A program made the position numbers and the translations under genes. A model generated the notes under the pieces. That model saw only the letters and a list, made by a program, of their open reading frames with translations. It was not told the origin of the DNA and did no database searches. From Anaerolineales bacterium UBA6668 (GTDB lineage: Bacteria; Chloroflexota; Anaerolineae; Anaerolineales; UBA6668): a stretch of DNA of 14,488 nucleotides. This document shows, one piece after another, positions 1 to 6,802 of the stretch (positions are counted from its first letter, which is position 1; the number at the start of each line of letters is the position of its first letter). Location: NCBI GenBank assembly GCA_002455215.1, contig DKKK01000039.1, positions 7,853 through 22,340 on the forward strand. Direction: 5' to 3'.

Positions 1-1
1 G

Positions 2-1756
2 GCTCTGCATAAGGAAGAGATGGGACGCGGACGAGAACGGCTGATTGTCACGGAAATTCCGTATCTGACCAACAAAGCCAGCTTGATAGAACGGATTGCC
101 GAATTGGTGCGCGAAGAACGGCTGGAAGGCATTGGCGATTTACGCGATGAATCAGACCGGCAGGGCATGCGCATTGTGATTGAGCTTGCCAAAGGCGCAG
201 ACACCGACAAGGTGGTGCAACAACTGTATAAATATACCCCCTTACAAAGCACTTTTAGCATTATTTTGCTCGCTTTGGTCAATGGTGAGCCGCGCATGTT
301 GTCGCTTAAGCAAGCTTTGCGCGTGTTTTTGGAGCACCGCCAAGAAATTGTGCGCCGCCGAAGCGAGTTCGATTTGCAACGCGCCAAAGAACGCGCCCAT
401 ATTTTGGAAGGTTTGTTGATAGCCATCAATAACTTGGACGAAGTGATTGCCACCATCCGCAATTCGCCCGATACGCCCACCGCCCGTGAACGCTTGATGA
501 ATAAGTTCAAGCTGAGCGAAATTCAGGCAACTGCAATTTTGGAAATGCCGCTTAAACGCATTGCCAAATTGGAACGACAAAAACTACAAGAAGAATACAA
601 AGAAGTACAAGCCCGCATTCAATATTTGGAGAAATTACTTGCCAGCCCACAAGCGATGCGCGAAGTAATTGCCGAAGAATTGCGCGGGCTAAAAACCACT
701 TATGGCGACCGCCGCCGCACCCGCATTATCGGTGCGAGTGACGCAGGCAAAGCTTTAATGGCTTCTGAGTTGGTGCCGGAAGAAGATGTGATTGTGGTGG
801 TAAACAGCAACGGCACGCTTAGCCGCTTGCCCGCCAAGGGACGGCTCAGCCTGCAAGGACAAGTCCCACTTGCTATGACTCACGCCACCACCCGCGACAC
901 GCTTTACCTGTTCAGCAGTGATGGACGAAGTGCCGCCTTGCCGGTTCACGCTGTCCCCATCAGCGAAACGCTGGGTGAAGGTGTGCCGTGGATGTCGGTG
1001 AGTGCTTTCCGCCAAGAAGATAATGTCGTAGCGGCGCTCTCTCTTGCCCCCGAAGCCCGCTCTGCCGCACTGCTAGACGGGCAAAACAACCCACTAGGAC
1101 CGTACTTAGTGATGGCGAGTAGCGGGGGGATGGTAAAGAAACTGCACTTAGCCGATTTGCCAGGACCCAGCTCTGCCGCCTTTACCGTGATGAACATTGC
1201 CGAATCGGATGAGTTGATTGCGGCACGCTTGCTTCAAGAGCAAGATGAAATTTTATTGCTGACCGGACAAGGGCAAGGGATTCGCTTCAAGGGCGCTGAA
1301 GTTCGCGCGATGGGCTTGGCGGCGGCAGGTGTTCAGGGTGTCAAGCTAAACGAAGATGGCGATGGCGTGGTGGCAATGGAAATTGTCGCTACATCTGCCG
1401 AAGTGCTGGTTGTTACCAGCGCCGCGCAGGGCAAACGCACGACTTTGCAAGATTATCCGCTACAAGGACGCTATGGAAAGGGTGTTTTGGCATGGAAGCT
1501 AACTGCCAATGCCGTATTGTGCGGTGGCATGGTGGGTACAGCCAAAGACTCGGCGGTATTGCTCTCTAGCAAAGGTAAAGCGACCCTGGTCAAACTGGAC
1601 AAAGCCCCAGCCCGTTTACGCAGTCAACGTGGCGAAGACTTACTCACACTGGGTACAAAGGAGACTTTGGTACGGGTGATCCCGCTATTGAATCGCTACC
1701 TACCACCCAAGCTAGAAGAAACCCCTGCCAAGAAAGCCAAAAAAAGCAAAAGCTAA
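2..1756 (+). CDS. gyrA: Type IIA DNA topoisomerase subunit A (GyrA/ParC-like), 5' truncated
   Basis: The reading frame is open at the left edge, so only the part after the catalytic tyrosine region is present; the start lies outside the window. The visible protein begins near the end of the breakage-reunion core (VTEIPYLTNKASLIERIAEL, typical of GyrA/ParC). It continues through the long coiled coil and the conserved LSEIQATAILEMPLKRI segment, then into a C-terminal beta-pinwheel of repeated blades. Later blade motifs such as VRAMGLAAAGVQGVKL and YPLQGRYGKGVLAWKL match GyrA blades. The first blade, however, lacks a recognisable GyrA box (QRRGGKG); its place holds LPAKGRLSLQGQVPLAMTHA. The tail is lysine-rich. 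With a B subunit the enzyme would change DNA topology by double-strand passage. The missing box leaves open a topoisomerase IV-like (ParC) role, so the symbol is tentative. A Tat-signal gene follows after 33 bp, probably cotranscribed. Confidence 0.9.
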   Translation, partial: ALHKEEMGRGRERLIVTEIPYLTNKASLIERIAELVREERLEGIGDLRDESDRQGMRIVIELAKGADTDKVVQQLYKYTPLQSTFSIILLALVNGEPRMLSLKQALRVFLEHRQEIVRRRSEFDLQRAKERAHILEGLLIAINNLDEVIATIRNSPDTPTARERLMNKFKLSEIQATAILEMPLKRIAKLERQKLQEEYKEVQARIQYLEKLLASPQAMREVIAEELRGLKTTYGDRRRTRIIGASDAGKALMASELVPEEDVIVVVNSNGTLSRLPAKGRLSLQGQVPLAMTHATTRDTLYLFSSDGRSAALPVHAVPISETLGEGVPWMSVSAFRQEDNVVAALSLAPEARSAALLDGQNNPLGPYLVMASSGGMVKKLHLADLPGPSSAAFTVMNIAESDELIAARLLQEQDEILLLTGQGQGIRFKGAEVRAMGLAAAGVQGVKLNEDGDGVVAMEIVATSAEVLVVTSAAQGKRTTLQDYPLQGRYGKGVLAWKLTANAVLCGGMVGTAKDSAVLLSSKGKATLVKLDKAPARLRSQRGEDLLTLGTKETLVRVIPLLNRYLPPKLEETPAKKAKKSKS

Positions 1757-1789
1757 TCAGGCACAGCCCCATTCCCCCACTTTTGAGCA

Positions 1790-2830
1790 ATGACAACTTC
1801 CAACTCACTTTCAAGACGAGAATTTCTACTCTCGGTGTTGACACTGGGAGCAAGCGCAGCGGCAACCGGTGGTGTGGCGTGGGGCAGTCAGCAGGCACAC
1901 ACGGCAGAGCAACTGACGCAAGAACTCACTGCACTCAAACAAGCCAGTTTGGGCGCTTCCCCCAGTATTGTTACGCCCAATGCCTTGCTCGGCGAGAAAG
2001 ACGCACAAATCTCACGGCTTGCCAGCGAACTTTCGGCGGCACAGCAACAAATTCAACAGCTACAGACCTTGCTCAGCGAAAGCCAAAATGCCGCCTACCA
2101 AGCGCAAACCAACCTACAATCGCTTACCCAACAAGCCAGTGAATTGGAAAATCGCAATACCTATCTGCAAGGATTGGTAGATTTGTTTGAAAAATTGGAG
2201 GGCATAGGTGTAGATGATGTGTTCAGTATGGCTTTGGCTACCCTTTCTGCAACATGGAGCACGCTTGCCAGTTTTGTACCGCGTTTTGAAGTAGGCAAGG
2301 GGGTGGTTATCCCGGCATTGGATGGTTTTGATAACAGTTTGCCCGGCTGGCAGATTAACCTGTCACGTGTGACAGACTTACTGGCGGTAGGGGAAACGCT
2401 ACTGGAACGGGTGCGCCAAACCGCACAGCAGGTGGTGCAAAAAGCGGAGCAACTTACCGAACCCTTTACTGATTTTGTAAAGGTTGTGTTATCCAAATTG
2501 CCCTTTGATAGCGGTAAAAAAATCGAAGAGACGCTAAACAACTTTAAGGAATTGGTTTTACATCTGCCCAATCTCTTTACCGATGCACGGGTGTTATTGC
2601 TTGACCCACTCGCCCAATTTACTGGCGAAACTGCCGAAAGTTGGCTAAAAACCCTGACGAAACCCGTCAGAGAGCACTTACTGAACCCGATGCAAGAATT
2701 TTTAAGCGCATGGGTGCAGGCAAACCAAACCCTAGCGGAGCAGGTGCTAACACCCAGCCAGACAGCCTTACAAGCGCGTGCCGACTTGCGGGCGCAGATC
2801 CAAGCCCACAAGGACGCCCAAACCAGCTAG
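1790..2830 (+). CDS. Tat-signal coiled-coil protein of unknown function
   Basis: A 346-aa protein with a twin-arginine export signal: SRREFLL at residues 8-14 (Arg9, Arg10), then a moderately hydrophobic Ala/Gly-rich stretch to about residue 32. No lipobox cysteine follows, so it is either cleaved near the A-W-G region or kept as an N-terminal anchor. Residues of about 39-50 and 70-135 are rich in Gln, Leu, Ala and Glu with heptad-like spacing, indicating a coiled coil. The remainder (about 140-346) is predicted mostly helical, with amphipathic segments and no catalytic motif I recognise. The start at 1790 places the Arg pair exactly at the N-terminus; no clear Shine-Dalgarno precedes it. It lies 33 bp after the topoisomerase gene and converges on the membrane-protein genes. 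A cell-envelope role is inferred only from the signal. Confidence 0.8.
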   Translation: MTTSNSLSRREFLLSVLTLGASAAATGGVAWGSQQAHTAEQLTQELTALKQASLGASPSIVTPNALLGEKDAQISRLASELSAAQQQIQQLQTLLSESQNAAYQAQTNLQSLTQQASELENRNTYLQGLVDLFEKLEGIGVDDVFSMALATLSATWSTLASFVPRFEVGKGVVIPALDGFDNSLPGWQINLSRVTDLLAVGETLLERVRQTAQQVVQKAEQLTEPFTDFVKVVLSKLPFDSGKKIEETLNNFKELVLHLPNLFTDARVLLLDPLAQFTGETAESWLKTLTKPVREHLLNPMQEFLSAWVQANQTLAEQVLTPSQTALQARADLRAQIQAHKDAQTS

Positions 2831-2881
2831 CCCGCCCATCCACCGGGCAGTTTCTGCCGTATGATTGGCGCGATGTCTCCG

Positions 2882-3748
2882 TTATTCACTGGGTGGAACA
2901 ACTGTAAAGAAAGACTCAACCGCCAGTTCATTGGTCAGGTAAATCTGGACGCGGTACTCACCCGCCAGCCACTCTTGCCCTGTTTCATAGGGGTTAAAAT
3001 CCAAAAATCCATAACCCGCTTCGGGACCGTCCCACACTTGCGTTTCTACTGCCAATAATTGGTCATCACGATACCAAGCGATTGTCCACTGCACGCCACT
3101 GGTCATTCCGGTATAGGTAAATACCCCGACAATCTCCTTAATTTCTTGCATAAACGCCAAATCGAAATACGCCTGTTCATCTTGCAAAGTGTAGTCATCG
3201 TTAATTTTGCTACCAAATTTAACAAAGCCAACGAGCGTATCCGGGTTAGCCGGTAATTCTGACCCAGGTGTGACGTAATAGAGCGGAAAACCGGGTGTTG
3301 CGACAATGGGAAGCGGGGGAATGTTGGCGGGGATGGTTGGCGTGGGCGAGCTTTCCGGCGTAGGGGGCACGGCGGTGGGCAGTTGAGTGGGAATGAGTTC
3401 TGGTGGTAGAGTCGGTGTAGGGGTAAGTGTTGGCGTGGGAGTGGGCGCGTTAATCAAGTAGCCACGCACATTTTCCGGTAACCACGCGCTTACCGTTTCG
3501 TAGGAATTTTTTGCCCGCGCAATGGCAAAGGGAATCACCAACCCCAAAAGCACAGCCAAAATTGCCCAGCCGATGAAACCAAACAGGTAAGACCAAGCTT
3601 GAGTGGTTAGCTCGCGCTTGCGCAGGTAAAATACAACTCGTTGCGCCGCGCTAGCCTTGCTCAAGGCACGAACCAAATAAAAAATTGCGACTAGAGCTGT
3701 CAATATTGTGAATACTGGTGCGCCTAGTTCAACGAAAGTAATCAGCAT
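2882..3748 (-). CDS. Membrane-anchored protein with TPTP linker and conserved extracytoplasmic domain (paralogue 1)
   Basis: A 288-aa protein. Two hydrophobic segments (about residues 8-27 and 54-77) flank a basic stretch containing LRKREL. A Thr/Pro-rich linker follows (about 101-140, TPTPT repeats), then a C-terminal domain (about 172-288). The domain begins with FVKFGSKINDDYTLQDE and includes WYRDDQLL, WDGPEAGYGF and a terminal SFFTVV strand. It looks beta-rich, with many aromatic residues. I do not recognise the family. The linker type is common in Chloroflexota surface proteins. The next gene upstream (3790-4674) is a clear paralogue with the same order of parts; the C-domains are far more alike than the anchors and linkers. 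It is the last gene of the parA/RHH unit, 41 bp after its paralogue. The topology, with the C-domain outside, is inferred from the linker. Confidence 0.8.
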   Translation of the reverse strand: MLITFVELGAPVFTILTALVAIFYLVRALSKASAAQRVVFYLRKRELTTQAWSYLFGFIGWAILAVLLGLVIPFAIARAKNSYETVSAWLPENVRGYLINAPTPTPTLTPTPTLPPELIPTQLPTAVPPTPESSPTPTIPANIPPLPIVATPGFPLYYVTPGSELPANPDTLVGFVKFGSKINDDYTLQDEQAYFDLAFMQEIKEIVGVFTYTGMTSGVQWTIAWYRDDQLLAVETQVWDGPEAGYGFLDFNPYETGQEWLAGEYRVQIYLTNELAVESFFTVVPPSE

Positions 3749-3789
3749 AAATTCAGCAAATTTTTCAGCATTACACGCCAGAAGTTGCC

Positions 3790-4674
3790 TTACGGCGCGA
3801 CTACAGGAGCCACAACAGTGAAAAAAGATTCACTCATCAGCGTTCCTGCTAAATACAATTGCACCGTGTAATAACCGCTTTCCCAAGTTTGCCCATATTT
3901 TTCGGGGTTAAATTGCACAAAGCCATAGCCGGTTTCCGGTCCGTCCCACGCATACGTCTCTACCCATAGCAAAAGGTCATCTCGATACCAGACGACACTC
4001 CATTCTGTGCGGCGAGTCATAGATGAGTAGGTGAAAACGCCGAAAATTTCCTTGATTTCTTGCAAAAACGACAGTTCAAAATACTCACTTTCATCTTGCA
4101 AGGTGTAATCATCGTTTATCTTGCTACCAAAGCGGATAAAACTCATAATCACCCCTTCTTTTGGCTGAGCATTGGAAACGATGGGGGTGATATAAGCGAT
4201 AGGATAACCAGGGGTTGCTAATACCGGAAAGAGTGATGTGGCAGTGGCAGTCGGCAACGGTTGGGTGGCGGTTGGTTCGAGTGTAGCTGTAGCAGTTGGT
4301 TGGGCAACTGCTACAGCGCCCGCATCTGCCGCATTGGCAAGCCCGGATGCGCTCGATTCGGGGGTAATACTGGCAGGGGTTTGTGCCACGCCGATAGAGC
4401 CAGCCAGTTCAGGGCTGAATTGTGCGAGGGTGCATTGAGCGATTTCTGCACCTAGTGGTAGGCTACCATTGGCAATAAGCGCCGCAATTGCCCAACCGAC
4501 AAAAGCCAATGTTCGCAATCTTGCCTGATTTACCAATTCACGCTTGCGAATATTCAAAATGGTTCTATTGGCTTCGCCAGCGAGCGAAACAGCCCGTAGT
4601 AAACTGTTGACCGCCAGCCCGGAAAAAAGTATCATCAACAGCGTGCCGCCAAGCCGAAATATTTGGGTAAGCAT
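3790..4674 (-). CDS. Membrane-anchored protein with conserved extracytoplasmic domain (paralogue 2)
   Basis: A 294-aa tandem paralogue of the gene at 2882-3748. Hydrophobic segments lie at about residues 8-27 and 54-75, again around a conserved basic IRKREL motif. An Ala/Thr/Pro-rich linker spans about 98-148; it is less regular than the TPTP repeat of its partner. The C-domain (about 176-294) carries the shared landmarks RFGSKINDDYTLQDE, FLQEIKEIFGVFTY, WYRDDLLLWVET, WDGPETGYGF and SFFTVV. A cysteine (Cys81) follows the second hydrophobic segment, but there is no lipobox. The start at 4674 is the ATG just before the first hydrophobic segment; no Shine-Dalgarno is obvious. It lies 39 bp after the ribbon-helix-helix gene on the same strand, consistent with an operon. 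Function unknown; domain duplication suggests a homo- or hetero-oligomeric surface or sensor component. Confidence 0.8.
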   Translation of the reverse strand: MLTQIFRLGGTLLMILFSGLAVNSLLRAVSLAGEANRTILNIRKRELVNQARLRTLAFVGWAIAALIANGSLPLGAEIAQCTLAQFSPELAGSIGVAQTPASITPESSASGLANAADAGAVAVAQPTATATLEPTATQPLPTATATSLFPVLATPGYPIAYITPIVSNAQPKEGVIMSFIRFGSKINDDYTLQDESEYFELSFLQEIKEIFGVFTYSSMTRRTEWSVVWYRDDLLLWVETYAWDGPETGYGFVQFNPEKYGQTWESGYYTVQLYLAGTLMSESFFTVVAPVVAP

Positions 4675-4713
4675 TGTATATTTTTATGCAGGTGGAGATA
4701 GCCCCCACCATTG

Positions 4714-5301
4714 TTATGGAAGCAACAGAGAAACCGTACGTTGCTCTTCTATTGCGAGTTGTGCTTTACCGCCTTGATATTGGCGTAAAAAGTAACGAAT
4801 GGCGTAACGAAGAATTGCATTGCGAGTCACACCGGCGCTTTCGGCAATTAGGTCAATGGCATCCACTTCACTGTCGCGTAAGCCTACCCCGACTGAGCGA
4901 AAACGCCCTTCATCTAGGTCAATTTGGCGCACCAATTGCACGGTGTCATTTGCCGATGGAGTGGCTCCGCTTAATTTTGGGCGGACGTAGCCATTTTGCA
5001 CGCCGCCGGTTTTTGCACCGGAGCCCGGTGGGCGACCCGGTCTGCGCCGTACCGAAGCGGAGGGCGGGGGCGGCTCGCTCGAAACGATTTCATCAGCCAA
5101 TGCCTGCTCCGTTTTCCACACTGGAGCAGGGTTAGCGGCTGGCTGTTTGAGCTCTTCATCCGCGGCTGAAGTAGCCGAGTCTGCTTCAGCCGCTCCGCTG
5201 GCAAATGGTTTTGCAAAACTGCTGGTTTGCGATGCACCCGCATCGGCTTCGGTCTTGCGAAAAATAGAGTCCAATCCTATGCTTTGTTTGCGTTGAGCCA
5301 T
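4714..5301 (-). CDS. AT-hook plus ribbon-helix-helix DNA-binding protein, likely ParA partner
   Basis: A 195-aa protein. The first 80 or so residues are low-complexity, rich in Ala, Ser, Glu and Pro, and probably disordered. Residues 85-94 (RRRPGRPPGS) resemble an AT-hook with a GRP core. Residues of about 134-175 fit a ribbon-helix-helix fold: strand RSVGVGLR, helix DSEVDAIDLIAESAG, turn, then helix TRNAILRYAIRYFLRQY. RHH proteins bind DNA as dimers through the strand. The ATG overlaps the end of parA by 25 bp, so the two are probably translationally coupled; an AGGAG sits 13 nt upstream, farther than usual. In plasmid partition systems, small RHH proteins (ParG or omega type) serve as the centromere-binding partner of ParA, and this pairing suggests the same. 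A simple repressor of its own operon is the alternative. The long disordered N-terminus is unusual for a plain RHH repressor. Confidence 0.8.
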   Translation of the reverse strand: MAQRKQSIGLDSIFRKTEADAGASQTSSFAKPFASGAAEADSATSAADEELKQPAANPAPVWKTEQALADEIVSSEPPPPSASVRRRPGRPPGSGAKTGGVQNGYVRPKLSGATPSANDTVQLVRQIDLDEGRFRSVGVGLRDSEVDAIDLIAESAGVTRNAILRYAIRYFLRQYQGGKAQLAIEEQRTVSLLLP

Positions 5302-6056
5302 TGTTCTACAATTTCTCCTAATTTTAGGTACGCCTGAGCGGGTTGATGGTCTGGAGCAAATTTGATGATGGATGTGCCATGTGCGGCGGCATCCGCCACC
5401 CGTACCGAGCGCCCGACAATGGTCGGTAAAACGTGCAAACCCGCCTTATGAATGGCTTCGACTGCTTCTTTGTGGTGCAACAAGCGGCGGTCAAACATGG
5501 TAACCAACACGCCTATCACCGCCAAATTGGGGTTAAGTTCATCTTGAACGCGTTCAATGGTTTGAAAAAACAGGTTCAAGCCCCGTAGATCGGAGGCTTG
5601 GGGTTGGGTCGGCACTAGCACGGCATCTGCCACCACCATTGCATTGGCGGTGAGCAAACCGAGCGATGGCGGACAGTCTATTAGAGCAATATCTATCTCA
5701 TTGCGAACTTTGAGCATTGCCCGCTTCAGCACATTTTCACGCCCCATGCGAGAACTTAGCCCTAGCTCGCTCATTGCTAGCGAGATGTCGGAGGGCGCAA
5801 TGAAGAGATTGGGTTCGATTTCGCGAATAATATCGCGCAATTCGAGTGTGCCGGGAGTGGCTCCGCCAAAAACTTCCGCCAAGCTTGTGCCCGGTGCTTC
5901 GGATATGCCACAAGAGTTGGTTAGGCTGGATTGTGGGTCCACATCCACCAAGAGTACACGATGCCCTTTTTGCGCCAAAACTGCACCAAGCGCATGGGTG
6001 GTTGCGGTTTTTCCCACCCCACCTTTGTGATTTGCTACTGCGATAACTTTCATCAT
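5277..6056 (-). CDS. parA: ParA/Soj-type Walker ATPase
   Basis: About 259 aa from the chosen ATG. It carries the deviant Walker A motif KGGVGKTATT (residues 11-20, with the signature Lys11), the A' segment LLVDVDPQSS, and Walker B ALIDCPPSLG (about 124-133). This places it in the ParA/MinD superfamily, whose ATP-dependent dimers bind DNA or membrane and position cargo. There is no N-terminal HTH, so it is the short type (chromosomal Soj or plasmid type Ib). The reading frame can be extended to a TTG at 6062, which has a weak GGA 6 nt upstream; ATG codons at 6056 and 6053 are alternatives, and I chose 6056. The RHH gene overlaps its end. No parB lies nearby and no replication-origin genes are visible, so it may be an orphan positioning ATPase rather than the main chromosome-segregation ParA. 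Confidence 0.92.
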   Translation of the reverse strand: MMKVIAVANHKGGVGKTATTHALGAVLAQKGHRVLLVDVDPQSSLTNSCGISEAPGTSLAEVFGGATPGTLELRDIIREIEPNLFIAPSDISLAMSELGLSSRMGRENVLKRAMLKVRNEIDIALIDCPPSLGLLTANAMVVADAVLVPTQPQASDLRGLNLFFQTIERVQDELNPNLAVIGVLVTMFDRRLLHHKEAVEAIHKAGLHVLPTIVGRSVRVADAAAHGTSIIKFAPDHQPAQAYLKLGEIVEQWLNANKA

Positions 6057-6083
6057 AATCAAACTATTTCCAAATCAATGCTG

Positions 6084-6176
6084 TATTCGACACGGGTTCT
6101 ATTCGGTACAAGTGCCGAATAGCGAACTACACTTTTGCTTTCAAGAAAAAAGGGCAACTTTCATGCGTGCCGAATA
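6084..6176 (+). repeat. Palindromic intergenic element, copy A (full length)
   Basis: A 93-bp element running from TATTCGACACG to CGTGCCGAATA, imperfect inverted ends of 11 bp with one mismatch. Inside, CTATTCGGTAC and GTGCCGAATAG form an 11-bp hairpin with one G-U type position. A second T/A-rich arm (around 6130-6155) follows. It has the same length as copy B and about 71 of 97 bases in common over the element plus short flanks (ungapped hand count). It lies 27 bp upstream of the parA start, inside the probable 5' leader. Confidence 0.85.
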
Positions 6177-6240
6177 TCAGGAAAATACAGCTCGTAACAG
6201 GTGTGCCAAATGTAAAATAAATGCACACAGCCACTAGCTA

Positions 6241-6269
6241 ATTATCAGAAAAATATGCAATTATTGCAA
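6241..6269 (-). promoter_or_regulatory. Candidate sigma-70-type promoter for the parA operon
   Basis: On the - strand, TTGCAA (6269-6264), a 17-nt spacer, then GATAAT (6246-6241, one mismatch to TATAAT). Transcription would begin near 6234 and give a leader of about 175 nt that contains repeat copy A before parA. The surrounding sequence is AT-rich, which raises the chance of a false match. Confidence 0.4.
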
Positions 6270-6307
6270 GTAATTATTCGATTAATCTTTTGGGAAAATT
6301 TTATTGC

Positions 6308-6715
6308 TTAGGGAGCAAAGGGCAACCGCAAACGCAAAAATCCGTCTTCGTAGCGAGAATGCAGATTGGAAAGGTCAATGCTCTTGGGTAGGTAAATTTC
6401 ACAGCGAAAATCGCCATAATTTACTTCCATTTGATGGTATGCCATAATATCCGTGCTATATTTCATTACGCGCACTCCCGACACCACCAAATGATGCCCT
6501 TGCATACTGACATCAAATTGCCCGTGCTTCATACCAGCAATTTCGATAATGACCCAATAAGCATTTAAGCCTTCGAGCACGTCTGTATTCGGATGCCAGA
6601 CGCGTACATTTTTGGTCATGCGTACATGGCTGGCTATATGAGCAAAAAAACTGTAGGCGACATTGGGAGGCGCGATTTCTTCGAGCGTTGCTTCAACAAG
6701 GATTGGTAAAGACAT
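6308..6715 (-). CDS. Small heat-shock protein (Hsp20/alpha-crystallin domain)
   Basis: A 135-aa protein with an alpha-crystallin domain at about residues 37-133. It opens with VWHPNTDVLEGLNAYWVIIE, continues through HLVVSGVRV, and ends with the conserved GFLRLRLP motif (125-132). Such proteins are ATP-independent holdases that bind unfolding proteins in the cytoplasm. The N-terminal arm is short (about 36 aa), and the protein stops right after the domain (PFAP), so the C-terminal I-x-I/V tail that links dimers into large oligomers is missing. That suggests a small oligomer or an altered role. A partial Shine-Dalgarno (AGGTGG) precedes the ATG, with a TATAAT box further upstream. It lies between the P450 gene and the parA unit, with its own promoter. 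Confidence 0.88.
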   Translation of the reverse strand: MSLPILVEATLEEIAPPNVAYSFFAHIASHVRMTKNVRVWHPNTDVLEGLNAYWVIIEIAGMKHGQFDVSMQGHHLVVSGVRVMKYSTDIMAYHQMEVNYGDFRCEIYLPKSIDLSNLHSRYEDGFLRLRLPFAP

Positions 6716-6744
6716 AAACCCACCTGCAAAGTATTGATGTTTTT

Positions 6745-6772
6745 ATTATAAGCAATTCTGCCCAGTGTGCAA
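6745..6772 (-). promoter_or_regulatory. Candidate promoter for the Hsp20 gene
   Basis: On the - strand a perfect TATAAT (6750-6745) is preceded by a 16-nt spacer and a weak TTGCAC (6772-6767). The start would be near 6738, giving a 22-nt leader that carries AGGTGG just before the ATG. No CIRCE-type inverted repeat or other heat-shock operator was seen. Confidence 0.5.
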
Positions 6773-6802
6773 CTGCCCCCAAACATACACAGCAGTTTGC
6801 TT

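Noticed and set aside
2161..2811. 216-codon open frame on the - strand
   Set aside because: It lies entirely within the Tat-signal coiled-coil gene, has a cysteine- and arginine-rich composition typical of an antisense shadow, and shows no motif.
2830..2848. GCCCG/CGGGC hairpin between the converging Tat-signal and membrane-protein genes, considered as a terminator
   Set aside because: Only a 5-bp stem with a 9-nt loop and no T-run on either strand; too weak to call.
4674..5135. 153-codon open frame on the + strand
   Set aside because: Antisense to the RHH gene; no domain, no ribosome binding site, and composition like a shadow frame.
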